A stretch of 64,000 nt of DNA from Excoecaria cochinchinensis (Eukaryota; Streptophyta; Magnoliopsida; Malpighiales; Euphorbiaceae): positions 3,023,001-3,087,000 of the forward strand of contig CANTUQ010000035.1 of the NCBI GenBank assembly GCA_947683425.1, in the 5' to 3' direction. Positions within the stretch are counted from its first letter, which is position 1. The number at the start of each line of letters is the position of its first letter. The position numbers and the translations under genes were made by a program. Below, in pieces: positions 1 through 11,045 of the stretch. The notes beneath the pieces were generated by a model, which worked only from the letters and a program-made list of their open reading frames with translations, was not told where the DNA came from and did not search any database.

Positions 1-541
1 TTCTTACCATAAATTAAAATATGCATCGAATTGATCTCAATCTTAGGTGATACGTTAAATTAAAATTATAAATTTTTTCTTTCTCACGGTCAAATCGATT
101 AAAAAAAAATGTAAAATTGAAAAATTTTATCACTCTTACAATTCTCTCTCCAAAAAAAGAGAAAGCATCCCAATCGAATGAACTAATGGCGAGTCCAACC
201 GTCTGGCTGGGATTAAATGCTTTCTGGTGGCTTTACGAGTCCAAAGACATCTATATCGCTGGGAAATATATAGACGATGGTTCCATTGATTACGGCTTGT
301 TCAATTTGACTATGAATTGATGCAATTTCGAAACTCTTATGCTTGCCAGTCCAAATTTTCTCATATTTCCAAATCTCTTTACGTTTTCCAAAAACAATTT
401 TTCATATCTAACCCTTTTTCTGTTTGTTTCTAGAAATTTTTGTTTTGATCAAATTCATCTTTTCGAACTTTTCCATTTTTTTTCCATCTAAATTGGGAAG
501 GAAATAATATTTTTTCGCACATTGATTAAAACATAGAGAGA
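1..541. other. AT-rich DNA, no recognised gene
   Basis: No gene is recognised here. A 67-codon open frame at 117-320 (+) has no family that I recognise and no conserved context. The segment could be upstream flank of the broken exon that follows, but nothing in it proves that. Confidence 0.5.
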
Positions 542-660
542 ATGTTTAAAGGAATGATGGATCCTGAGTTGATCAAATGCACTCAAGAATAGATGAGTTG
601 CATTTCTCCCTCTAAGATAATCAGAATTCGGCAGCAGATTCTCCTTAATGTCCTGTTGCT
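542..660 (+). pseudogene. Broken exon resembling the N-terminus of OEP61 (TPR7)
   Basis: Reading from the ATG at 542, the frame gives MFKGMMDPELIK, a TAG stop at 590-592, then MSCISPSK and an IRIRQQI stretch. From memory this follows the N-terminus of the plant chloroplast outer-envelope TPR protein OEP61, which opens with a met-rich MMDPEL segment and continues with an MSRMSP- and IQQQM-like stretch. OEP61 is a chaperone docking protein for precursor proteins. Only this exon-sized fragment is visible and it carries an in-frame stop. The T-rich sequence after about 660 looks intronic, which would suit a genomic fragment rather than a processed copy. No TPR-coding exon is seen before the transposons begin. 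The family match is recalled, not searched. Confidence 0.45.
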
Positions 661-2144
661 TTGATTTTTTTCCCTATATTTTTTTTATGCTTGTCATTCT
701 TTTTAACATTTTTTCTATGATTTCAATGTTGGATGCTTGGAGTTGAAGCTATTCACATTAATTTGATGATCTAGTTTGGTAGTCATTCAGAGAGATGGTA
801 GTTGCTTGCTTGTTGAAGATAAAAAGTACCTTGCTTACAAAATTAGATTTTTGTAATATACTTGTAATCTGAAAAGAGATTTTCTCAAGGGAATAAATTA
901 TGCAAGAATATTTAGTTTTAGAATGGCTTATGGACGTTAGTCCCAAATATAGTATAGGGGGATGAGTAAATTATTATAATTTTTTCTACTAGATGACCGA
1001 AATAGAATATATAGAGCACAAAAAGTGAGATAAAGTAGAGCTTTAAAATCAGATTAAAATCACTTTAAAATATTTTGATGAATAGTTGATCAAACCTTTT
1101 TTTAGTAGTTTTAACTTATTAAGATGATAATAATCTTGAGCAAATATTAAAGAAACCTTTGCAAAACTGATTAATAAAAATATGCCAATTAAAAACATGC
1201 TAGAGCACAAATTACAGTTCTGAGGCATATATAGAGCAACAATAAAATAGAGCATGAAAATAAAGAGAGTAAAGGGATTTGTATACAACAATTTATAGAA
1301 TTCTAACTCTTTGCTTACTCATTTCTTTAAGACAATCCATTTTAAAAGTTTCTTTCTTTTTAATGACTCTACTTTATGAGCAAGAGTCGAGCCATTTACA
1401 AAGTATTTAACCAAACCTTTTTTTTTTCAAAGTAAAAGACTTCCAAACACTCAACAATTTTTTCCAAAGTAAAAAAGATGTAAACACTTAGTAGCCTTTT
1501 CCTATGTCCTATCCAACGTAATCCTCACCTTCACACAAGTGATAAAAAGATATCCTCACAAACATATTACAACTTAAACTATAATCTAATTTGAGAAAAA
1601 TGCAATAATGTATGAAGATCAATGAGATAGAAAATATAAACCAGTTCAAATCTCAATAAAAAGTATTTCCAACTCTATTCTTCTTTAGAACTCAACACAA
1701 ACCCAATCTTTAGTTTTAGAAAGATATTTTTGTTAGGTGTAAACACATTTGAATTATTTTATTCTTGAAATAATGACCACAAAATGAATTTATCTTTCTT
1801 AAAAATATTTTTGACCAAATATGATTTTAAAGAGAACAAAATCAATTTGTTGTTTTCTTTTCCTATTATGTTTTTCTTTTAATCATGCAAATTTAATGAA
1901 AACCAATTATGCAAGTAAATTAAGCTTATTAATTTAGGAAAGCATCTTGAAAACAATTTTAAATGAGGAAATAAATATGAGAATGATATGCATGATGTGT
2001 GTGTGATTTCCAAGATTGTACAAATGACTTCCTAAAGCTGGTTTCTTGGTCTTTAAATCATGACATATATATTAGGTCTGGTATTGATTTTGTTTAGAGC
2101 ACGAATCTGTCCTGCTTTATCTCTGATTAGAGCATGACTACACA
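661..2144. other. AT-rich non-coding DNA
   Basis: About 1.5 kb of AT-rich sequence without a convincing coding region. The beginning may be intron of the broken OEP61-like fragment. From about 2090 there are short repeated phrases containing GAGCAYGACT that continue after the solo LTR at 18004-18130, so this is the ancestral left flank of that LTR. Confidence 0.5.
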
Positions 2145-2581
2145 TGTAACACCCCCATAAGCCTTAAGAGGAATTGGGTATGCTACACTGAACTTACAAT
2201 TATCATGTGACAAATTCAACTACTTATTATGAATCATTTTATTTCATCTACACTTCAATATTCTCAAAACAAAGTCAAGCAAAATCTTGTATCAGGTTTC
2301 ATTCATATAGCTATCTAAACTATCATGCATTTATCAGTTCTCTCTAAATTGGTACAAAGACATTCACTTATTGTTTAATGAAAGTTTAGATATACTATTA
2401 GTTTCCAATGATTTGGTTCGGACATGGAACAGAATTCCAAACTTTCTACGTATCCTAATAATTTTGGGAATGAGAACTGCATAGTTCTACATGCATTATT
2501 TCATTACACATGATCATTGACATATAATTAGGTTAACACATAACATAATATCAATAATATAAACATATAATTCAAACACAT
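2145..2581 (+). mobile_element. Solo LTR G, left part
   Basis: The segment starts TGTAACACCCCC, a common start of plant Ty3-gypsy chromovirus LTRs, and is cut by Tat element A at 2582. Joined with 16096-18003 it makes about 2.35 kb with no coding content and no recognisable primer site, so a solo LTR is the simplest reading. The flanks are ACACA (2140-2144) and GCACA (18004-18008), a four-of-five match that could be an aged target duplication. Confidence 0.5.
2577..2581. repeat. Target-site duplication of element A, left copy (CACAT)
   Basis: CACAT directly precedes the TG of the left LTR and is repeated at 16091-16095 directly after the CA of the right LTR. Five bases is the usual duplication size for Ty3-gypsy integrase. 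Confidence 0.9.
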
Positions 2582-3888
2582 TGTGACGCGCGCCGAACCC
2601 GGCATAACCCAGCAAGGGCCCTCACTTTGAATCCGCTTTAGGATTCGAGGTATGAAAGGTTCGCGTCTCTTGATCATGGGCGCCATGAGGCATCATCGGT
2701 GTATCCCTCCCAATAGAACATTGGGGAGAATAACCTAGCCTATTGACGCCTAAAGGCACCTTTTGAGGTATTTGGAGTCGCCACCCAATTTGCAAGAAAT
2801 TAGGAAAAGGTTTCTCACCTCTAACGGTCTAAACCAGAGTTATGGTGTTCGGAACCTCCCTCTTATTCATGCTTTGGTTAATTATAAATGGATTTTTAAC
2901 TTCTTAAGATCGTATCTCTCATCTCACACGATTGATGTATTTAAATCAGATAGCGCATTTTCAAGCACGTAAGAAAAATAAATAAAAGCGATAAGCAAAG
3001 TAAATAAAGAAAGAGGTAAACACCCAAGCACTCAATTACAAGGGAAATAGGGGCGGAATACAACCCCAATAAAAGAAGGTTAAAGATGTAAATGGGGACG
3101 GAATACAATCCCCAAAAGATAAATAAAGTTGCCCCAAAAATTAATTACAAGGGCCCGAATAGAAAAGAACTTGAATTTAAAACACTCACACAAGAACGAA
3201 ATAAAAAGACATGCATAAATCGGGATATCATTTTAGGAACATTGGTTCCTTCGCACTTGTTCGAAATTTAGGAACATTGGTTCCTTCGTATTAACTTAAA
3301 GAGGGTTCGAAGAGTCGTTTTGATTGTTTGAATGAAAACCGGGATGAGTGATCCCATTTTTGTAGAAAAGTTGACTCTTCATTTTAATTGTGACATTTTC
3401 GTTGTCGGGCTAAAATAAGGGACATTGGTCCCGATTTTATTAGTGAAAATTCCAATTTAATTATAGAAATATTTTTGTGATTTTTTATCGCACGCGTGCG
3501 CGAATAATAAAAAATATATATTTACAAATAAACACATAACACATCAAAGGGGAACTGAAAAGATCTCACCAAAATGGAGTGTCCGTCCACGCGTCGCGAC
3601 CCATCCGGGGAGTCGCGGGGCGCTCACATGGCTCGACTCAAATTAATTCTCAGACAAAAATTAATATCAAAAATAATATTAGTAAATATTTTAGGCAAAT
3701 TAATCAAGCAAGTGCAAAATATAACAATAATAATAAAAGATAAATAATGATAACGACAATAATATTATGATAACAAATAATAATATTATATGGCACATAA
3801 ACATTAGCATGACAATAAGTAGGTGATGATAATGCTAACAATTATAATAACATAACATCAATAAATATACAATGAATATATAATAATG

Positions 3889-3927
<39 letters not shown>

Positions 3928-5613
3928 GGAAACAAATTAACTTTAAATAATAATGATGGTTAAACTAAATAAATAAAAAAAAACAATAAATTAATACAAG
4001 AAAATAAAAGAATAAAACAAAAGAGAATAAAATATCTATAAATGAAGAAAACTACAACAAAAGTAAAATAAATGAAGTGAAGAAAAAGTATGTAAATCCG
4101 TGGAAGGCAAAGCAAGAAAATAAAACAAAGAAAGTACTATAGATTGGCCCAAAATATATGAAATGCAATGCAAAAAAGAAGGAATATAGTGACAGTGGAA
4201 CATGCATTAACATAAAATAGGATTTAACAAGTAATGATAATGATGAAATAATAATAAATTTAACAAATTAATACGACATATAAAACATGTTTATTTTATA
4301 GAATAAGAATGATAATAGAATAGAAATTATATAAAATAAAGGAAAATATGAACAAATAAAAAATCAAATAAATAAATGAGAACAAGTCCAAGAATGTTTA
4401 CCCTCTGAATTTTTGAGATTGGAAATAGGATGTCTCGATCGATTCCCTTGTCGGATTTTTTTTTGATGATAATAAAATTGGAAATAAATATAAAATCTGT
4501 GTTCTAAACAAATTATCTTGAGAAAAATATTTTTTGTGGGATGAAGGAACAAAGAAAATTAATTTTTCTTTCTCAAATCAACCCAAGATTAAATATTTTG
4601 TAATGGCAAAACTAAGATTTTTAAAAGAGAACTTGAAGATTTTTTGAAGAGTTTTTTTTAAGAAGCAAGAAGAGCTTCCTGGAGAGTAGAAAGGCTGAGA
4701 GGAAAAGCTAAGAAAATTCTTGAATTAATTCCTCCGTCCTCCAAAAATGAGGGGAAAATCCCCATTTAATCCTGTCTTGGCCAAAAATGGCAAGGGACAA
4801 AAAAACTTTCCTTTTTAGTTAATCTAAAATAACATAAAATGGTGAAACAATGAAAACTGAAAAAATCAGAAAATCAGACTGAAAACAGCGAAAAAAACGG
4901 ACAGGCGAAACAGGTCGCGCGGAGGAGCCAAAGGCGCGCAGCAGCCTGCGCGTGGTGCCTTGGCACCGCGCGCGGCAGGCTGCTGCGCGCAGCCTGCCTC
5001 GCGCAGGCAGGTCGCGCGAGGCCGCTGCCTCGCGCGCAGAGGGGTCGCGCGAGGCAGCAGGCCTCGCGCGCAGGGGGATCGCGTGGGGCGCCCGCCCCAG
5101 CGCGCAGGGGGGGTCGCGCGGAGCGCCCGCCTCGCGCGCAGGGGGGTCGCGCGGAGCGCCCCGCCTCGCACGCAGGGGGGCTCGCGCGGAGCGCCCCGCC
5201 TCGCGCGCAGGGGGGTCGCGCGAGGCGCCCGCCCCTGTGCGCAGGGGGGGCGCACGAGGCGCCAGCTTCGCGCGCAGGCGCCCCTGCGCGCTGGGGCGGC
5301 CTGCCTCGCAGGCGCCCCTGCGCGCTGGGGCAGCCTGCCGCGCAGGCGGCCCCGCGCTGCCGCAGTGGCACTCGCGATAAATTTTTTTTTTTATTTTTTA
5401 TTTTATTTTTATTTTTAATTTTGACACAATATTAATATTTTTTTCCCATTTTAAATTTTAATCCCTAAAATATATATTTTAAAATTATTTTTCGAAAAAA
5501 ACACAATCTTGACAAGGGAACGGTCGATTCTCACTTTTCTTGCCGAAAGTCGGTCTTTTGTTTCATCATCGGGTAATTCTGATCTTGGACCGCCTCGGGA
5601 CCCGGTGTCTACA
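2582..5613 (-). repeat. Element A, left LTR (3' LTR)
   Basis: 3032 bp from TGTGACGCGCGCC to GTGTCTACA, paired with 13033-16090. On the coding strand it begins TGTAGACACCGGG, as do elements C and (mutated) D. It holds a GC-rich minisatellite (4915-5375), an (AAT)n microsatellite at about 3890-3927, and inverted ACATTGGT motifs at 3235-3250, 3270-3285 and 3420-3433. The remainder is strongly AT-rich. Confidence 0.92.
4915..5375. repeat. GC-rich minisatellite inside LTR of element A
   Basis: Roughly 34-bp units built from CTCGCGCGCAGGGG and TCGCGCGGAGCGCC, very CpG-rich inside an LTR that is otherwise mostly A and T. It starts about 240 bp from the coding-strand start of the LTR. Long open frames occur here on both strands and in several frames only because stop codons are scarce in such GC-rich DNA. 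I see no sign that it codes for protein. Confidence 0.85.
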
Positions 5614-5640
5614 GTTGCCCCCAATTTTTGGGGAATTTAG
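5614..5640 (-). promoter_or_regulatory. Polypurine tract of element A
   Basis: On the coding strand the sequence immediately before the 3' LTR reads AATTGGGGGCAAC, the expected place and composition for the plus-strand primer of reverse transcription. Element C has a near-identical tract at 51822-51847. Confidence 0.75.
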
Positions 5641-5728
5641 AACGCAGGCGCCTAAGTGAGCCAAAATTCAGAAAAGAGAGAGAGAGATGCGTACCTGAGG
5701 CAGTCGCTGTCCGAAACTTGATTTTGCC

Positions 5729-6755
5729 AGCTTGTCGGCATCATAGGACTATAACCGGTCACATGATTGAGGAACGTCAGCTTGTCGACGTGAGACCAAT
5801 GGCTGAGCGACTGATAAACACCAGCTTGTCGGTGCGTGAAGGCGCCAGACTTTGAAGAACGTGATTGATAGAACACCAGCTTGTCGGCGTGTGAAACCAC
5901 GGCTGAGCGACTGATAAACACCAGCTTGTCGGTGTGTGAAGGCGCCAGACTTTGAAGAACGTGATTGATAGAACACCAGCTTGTCGGCGTATGAAACCAC
6001 GGCTGAGCGACTGATAAACACCAGCTTGTCGGTGTGTGAAGGCGCCAGACTTTGTAGAACGCGATTGATAGAACACCAGCTTGTCGGTGTGTGAAACCAC
6101 GGCTGAACGACTGATAAACACCAGCTTGTCGGTGTGTGAAGGCGCCAGACTTTGAAGAACGCGATTGATAGAACACCAGCTTGTCGGCGTGTGAAACCAC
6201 GGCTGAGCGACTGATAAACACCAGCTTGTCGGTGTGTGAAGGCGCCAGACTTTGAAGAACGCGATTGATAGAACACCAGCTTGTCGGTGTGTGAAACCAC
6301 GGCTGAACGACTGATAAACACCAGCTTGTCGGTGTGTGAAGGCGCCAGACTTTGAAGAACGCGATTGATAGAACACCAGCTTGTCGGCGTGTGAAACCAC
6401 GGCTGAGCGACTGATAAACACCAGCTTGTCGGTGTGTGAAGGCGCCAGACTTTGTAGAACGCGATTGATAGAACACCAGCTTGTCGGTGTGTGAAACCAC
6501 GGTTGAGCGACTGATAAACACCAGCTTGTCGGTGTGTGAAGGCGCCAGACTTTGAAGAACGCGATTGATAGAACACCAGCTTGTCGGTGTGTGAAACCAC
6601 GGCTGAACGACTGATAAACACCAGCTTGTCGGTGTGTGAAGGCGCCAGACTTTGAAGAACGCGATTGATAGAACACCAGCTTGTCGGTGTGTGAAACCAC
6701 GGCTGAGCGACTGATAAACACCAGCTTGTCGGTGTGTGAAGGCGCCAGACTTTCC
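5729..6755. repeat. 100-bp dimeric tandem repeat in the 3' region of element A
   Basis: About ten units of exactly 100 bp. Each unit has two related halves of 55 and 45 bp that both start with CCAGCTTGTCGG (for example at 5821, 5876, 5921 and 5976), preceded by two degenerate half-units at 5729 and 5777. Variants such as GGCTGAACGA against GGCTGAGCGA, and TTTGTAGAAC at 6051 and 6451, recur every 200 to 400 bp, pointing to block duplications. Because 100 is not a multiple of three and the unit lacks minus-strand stops, all three minus frames stay open for about 300 codons. These frames are repeat artefacts, not genes. The array lies between integrase and the polypurine tract. Confidence 0.93.
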
Positions 6756-7318
6756 TGCGAAAACAAAAGAGATTTGTATGCAAAGGTAAGTTATGCACGT
6801 GCATATGCATATGTCATGCGGAATGCAGGTGACACCGTTTATCTGAGTGGCCCAGTAGTCGAGGTGCGATAACTCTCGTTGAAACGACTCGTGGCTTCGT
6901 CTGGGCGATTATGCCCCCAAGTGCCGGAGGGTGCTGTCCCGATTCAGGGGCTCTGACTCATAAATTTTCAGGGAGGTTTGCCTGATGTGTGTCTTTGCTT
7001 GAAAGGGGTTGCCCAAGGTAAAGCTGCCTTATCACTCCAAGCGTCATTGTTTTAAAGGTAGTGCGTCCCTCGTGGATTTTCACACTAGCTTTTCTTAGCG
7101 GGAAATGCGTCATTGTCGGATTTTCACATAACCCTGTGCCTTATTTTTTGCCTGGAACGGACCCAACCCAATCTAGCGGCTTTTATTTATTTTATTTTTT
7201 TGTAGGGCAGACTGCCTGTTGCCAGGTTTTCACCCTGCCCTTTGGCCTAACTTTTGCTTAGAGCGCCAGTCACGGTTTTCATCTCTAACGGCCTTTTTTT
7301 TTTTTTTTTTTTTTTTTT
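6756..7318 (-). other. Conserved 3' non-coding block of element A
   Basis: No gene. Short phrases such as GGATTTTCACACTAGC and CTCTAACGGCC are shared with element C at about 52940-53215, so this is an inherited Tat 3' untranslated region. A run of about 26 T (7293-7318) abuts the integrase end; on the coding strand it is a poly(A) that has replaced the normal integrase stop. Confidence 0.65.
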
Positions 7319-9060
7319 GCCACAGAATCTTTTCAATCTGTCGACGTTGACCGGCTTCCTGAATTCGTTCCCATCACCATCTGTCAGGATCACAGCCCCT
7401 TTAGACAAAAGCTTCTTCAGAATGAAAGGTCCTTCCCAAGTGGGCCTAAACTCGCCTCGAAAGTCCGGAACCCCCGGCCTCTTCTGTTTAAAGACTAGGT
7501 CTCCTTCTTTCAACGGGTGTTTTCTTACTTTCTTCCCAAATGAGCGAGCTAGCCTTTTCTGGTAGATCTGATTGTGGTAGTATGCCCCGTAGTGCGAATG
7601 GCAATTTCTCGGCCCAGTCTTTATAGGTCTGCACCATCTTAGCCAATATCTTCTTGATGTTCTTATTAGCTGCCTCGACTGCCCCGTTGGCCTGTGGTCG
7701 GTATGGAGAGGACTTATGGTGTTGGATGGCGTACTTCTTGAGCATCTTCTTAGTCTCAGCTTGGAACTGTACCCCATTATCTGACACGATGTGATGCGGG
7801 AGCCCGTACCTACAGATCAAATGTCGCTCGATGAACTCGGTCATTTCCCGGGTGCCCAACTTCTTGAAGGATTCAGCCTCGAGCTATTTGGTGAAATAAT
7901 TGATAGCAACCACAATAAATCGGTGTCCATCGGAGGCTGTCAGGTGTACTTCTCCTATAATGTCAATTCCCCATGCTGCGAACGACCATGGAGATGCCAG
8001 GTTACACAACTCCGAAACTGGAAGGTGTCTCAGATTAGCGTATTGTTGGCATAATTGGCACTCCTTCACATATTTAGAGCTGTACTGCATTGTCAGCCAG
8101 AAGAATCCTTGCCGCATTATTTTCTTTGCTAGGGCTAGACCATTCATATAGGCCCCACAGACCCCTGCATGAGTTTCCTCCATAACCTTTTTGGCTTCTT
8201 TACCCTCTAAGCATCTTAGTTGTATGCCATCGGCTTGTCTCTTGTACAACACACCGTTTACACTGATGAACTGAGTGGACAACTTGCGAATCATCCTCTG
8301 GTCTTTTTCAGTGGCTTCTTTTGGGAATACCGCCCTTTCCAAATAATTCTGGACATCATAGTACCATGGCTTTTCGTCCGTAGTCTCAACATCCCCAACT
8401 CATTCAGTCTCAAAGTATGGCTTGTCTCCACTAGAAATGTGCACAGGCCTCATGGCTATTCCCTTGGGCTTATCCGACATGGATACCAGGGTGGCTAAGG
8501 CATCTGCCAATTGGTTCTCATCTCGGGGCACGTAGTTAAAAGTGCAGACTCCAAACTGGCCACTTAGTTCTTTTAAACACCTCACATACGGCAACAACCG
8601 CTCTTCCTTAACGGTCCATTCACCCCTGACTTGGTGGATTACTAAGGACGAGTCCGCAAAGACCTCTACTACTTTTGCCCCCATGGCTGAGAGTGCTTCT
8701 AACCCAAAGATGCAGGCTTCGTACTCAGCTTCGTTATTTGTGGCTTTATATCTCAGTTTCTTAGCTAAGGGGAGCTTCTCACCATCTGGGGTTGCTAGAA
8801 TTACTCCTGTCCCGGCCCCTTCGTTATTTACTGCCCCATCAAAATACATCTGCCACTTCTGTACGGTGATGGCCACCACATGTTCGTCGGGGAATTCATA
8901 TTCTAGCCGGTCTGCTTCAATTGGACGGTCGGCAAGAAACTCCGCAACTGCCCGACCTTTGATGGTCTTTCTCGTGACATACTCCACATCAAATTCCTGC
9001 AGCAGTATTAGCCATCTTCCCATCTTCCCTAACAACGAGGGCATTGCTAGATTCAGTGAG
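7319..9060 (-). pseudogene. RNase H (archaeal type) and integrase pseudogene of element A
   Basis: Coding direction is from 9060 downward. The first part (9044-8400) matches the second, archaeal-type RNase H of Tat elements: the FDGAVNN strand, NNEAEYEA, DSSLVIHQ and DENQLADALA motifs carry the acidic catalytic residues. The integrase follows, with an HAGVCGAYMNG and CQLCQQY zinc region, the first Asp in WGIDIIGE, the second in VSDNGVQF and the Glu in NGAVEAANKN. Compared with element C it has an in-frame stop at 8400-8402, a second at 7884-7886 where C has Trp, and a deletion of roughly 65 codons with a frameshift near 7585. The natural stop is also lost into a poly(A) run. RT and the first RNase H are missing upstream. 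Not functional. Confidence 0.9.
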
Positions 9061-9618
9061 ATATCAGATGCAGTCGTCGACGGATTTTCGGGGTGTGTTC
9101 TCCTGTGCGGGCTTTGTCAAACTACTTTCTGTATCATTGCCCGACGTGCTCGTCAGCTCGGGATGACCCAGGACCCAGCTAGGGACCCATTATCGTTCCG
9201 GGGAGGAACCCTTTTTGCAACCTCTACCTCTCGCTATCAGGATCTTTGGAGCCAACCGCCAGCGAAAACTGTCATACCCCTTTCGGTACCCATTCTGTAA
9301 CTTCTACTGGTGAGTGCAAAAGATGGATACTCAGTCCGGCACCTGACACGACAACTTAGGCATCTGGCTGGCGAGAGCAGGAGTAGAGTAGCCACTTAGA
9401 TTTTACTTTTTATAAAAGAACTAGGAAATGATGAGTTAAACTGCTTTTGCTTTATGTATTTGCATAAAACTGTGTGCATTTCAGCACGATTTCTCTATAC
9501 ATAATCACCATTTAACATGGATTCAGAATGCAAGAATTACATCTAATCTCGGATTGGATCTTGTAAGCATCAGACTCCTGTTTCCAATCAGCCCTCGCGG
9601 GTTTTCTTGATTGAACAT

Positions 9619-9655
<37 letters not shown>

Positions 9656-10680
9656 CCTCCGCCATGGACCCTCCTTCAGTTTCTCAGCATTGGTTGAATT
9701 CGCTTTCATCTTCATCTGCCGAGGGGACTGCTGCTTCTGAGGGTGGCTCCTCTTGGTATCAAAGTCTTGGTCTTAACCCTTGTGCAGACTGGTCGAGGTA
9801 ATGGGTCCTTTTTTGGAGTTTGAATATGAAGTTTCGCGTTTGGCCTTTGTTGGCTTTGGCGGGTCAACCCTGGAATGGCCTTTCAATGGCTGAGATAGGG
9901 TGACAAGTTGGGCTTGGATGATCTGGGGTACTTTTATCGATTTTGGTGGTTCGAACCCTGGAATAGCCTTTCAACGGCCGGGATTGGATGGATGGTTTGT
10001 GGGTTAGCCTTTTAGATCCTTTTCAGTAGCTAAGAAGAATGACAACGTGCAGGCATGTGTAAATCAACAGGATTTGAGCGAAGCCTTTCTTCAAATAGCA
10101 TTCCCTTGGGCCCTGATCAATTCTCTCTTTTCTTCATCATCATTTTTTTCTTTTCAATTTTTTTTTTTTAAATTTTTTCAATTCAATTTTTTTTTTTTTT
10201 TTAAATTTTTTTTTTTTTTTTTTTTTGCAACCCAATTTTTTTACAAACTTTGCTCAAGTCCTTAATTTTACACATACGTGCACTTTTTATCTTAACCACT
10301 GGGACCATATTGCTCAATCTAGTCGGACATATAGTTTTAGCAAGAATTTTGGCTATAAGGGTTCTGGATGGTTAAGAGTCGATCTTAATTGTTTTTGGGG
10401 TACACATTTCAAATGGTTGAGAGGAAAGGGTTCACGTTGTTTGGTTTTGATGAGTTGTATTCTGGTGGGTTATGTTTTCTTTGTGAAGGTCTTGAGTCTC
10501 ATTCGCCTAACTCCTGATGTAGCTTTCGAAGCTTGATCTTATTTGGTGGCATCATATGCATCCCAGATGTCGTGGGAGTGCAAAGAAATGGCTTTCAACA
10601 TTCGGTCCGTCATCTTGTTGGCACGTGGAAGTAGTATTGATCTCAAGAATGTCTTTGTCAATTTTCAACATGTCATACCA
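9061..10680 (-). other. Rearranged non-coding interior of element A
   Basis: This is where protease, RT and the first RNase H should lie, but none is present. The stretch 9520-9640 is clearly similar to element C at 53490-53580, which lies downstream of integrase in C, so the block is out of order here. Long T runs occur at 9619-9652 and 10148-10226. The rest (9061-9470, 9720-10680) is not recognised. Confidence 0.6.
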
Positions 10681-11010
10681 GGTCCAGGCAAAGGATCTTT
10701 TTATTTATTTTATATTTATTTTTATATATTTTTTTTTATCTCTCAAATTTCATCTCTCTTCAGGAGTCATAACAGATGCTATCAAGATTTTCTTTGGGTT
10801 CTCCCAAAGTTCCGAGATTGAATGGAATGGCATTAGCTGAACCAATGTCAAATGTAAATGTGCCATGCTTATGCATAATGAAATCATAAGAAACATCACA
10901 CAAGATAGCAAAACCATCCATTTCATTCAAGAAAAACTATAATTAAAACTGTCATCATTAAATAGTTCAGAAATAAAAAAGAACATCTAAATAGCTACTT
11001 CCTTCTTCTC
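10681..11010 (-). pseudogene. Relic of the region upstream of RT in element A
   Basis: Phrases such as GGTCCAGGCAAAG, CAGGAGTCAT and AACATCACACAAG match element C at about 56845-57140, the polyprotein stretch between the protease and G-patch part and RT. The reading frame is not kept. It marks the left edge of what remains before the RT deletion. Confidence 0.6.
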
Positions 11011-11045
11011 TTGCCAATGCGGACGCTGCAGTCGACAGTCTATTA

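Noticed and set aside
117..320. 67-codon open frame near the left edge
   Set aside because: No family recognised, no neighbouring exon or conserved start; listed only as part of a gene-free stretch.
2763..2972. 69-codon open frame duplicated at 13215-13424
   Set aside because: Present twice only because it lies in the paired LTRs of element A, in antisense orientation and without a known domain.
4866..5418. Long Arg/Ala/Pro-rich open frames on both strands
   Set aside because: They cover only the GC-rich minisatellite in the LTR, where stop codons are scarce. The same applies at 15280-15938, 51251-51725 and 62996-63517.
5652..6810. Three overlapping minus-strand open frames of 289-353 codons
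   Set aside because: They are the same 100-bp repeat read in three frames; the period is 1 mod 3 and the unit has no minus-strand stop. No domain or start context supports a protein.
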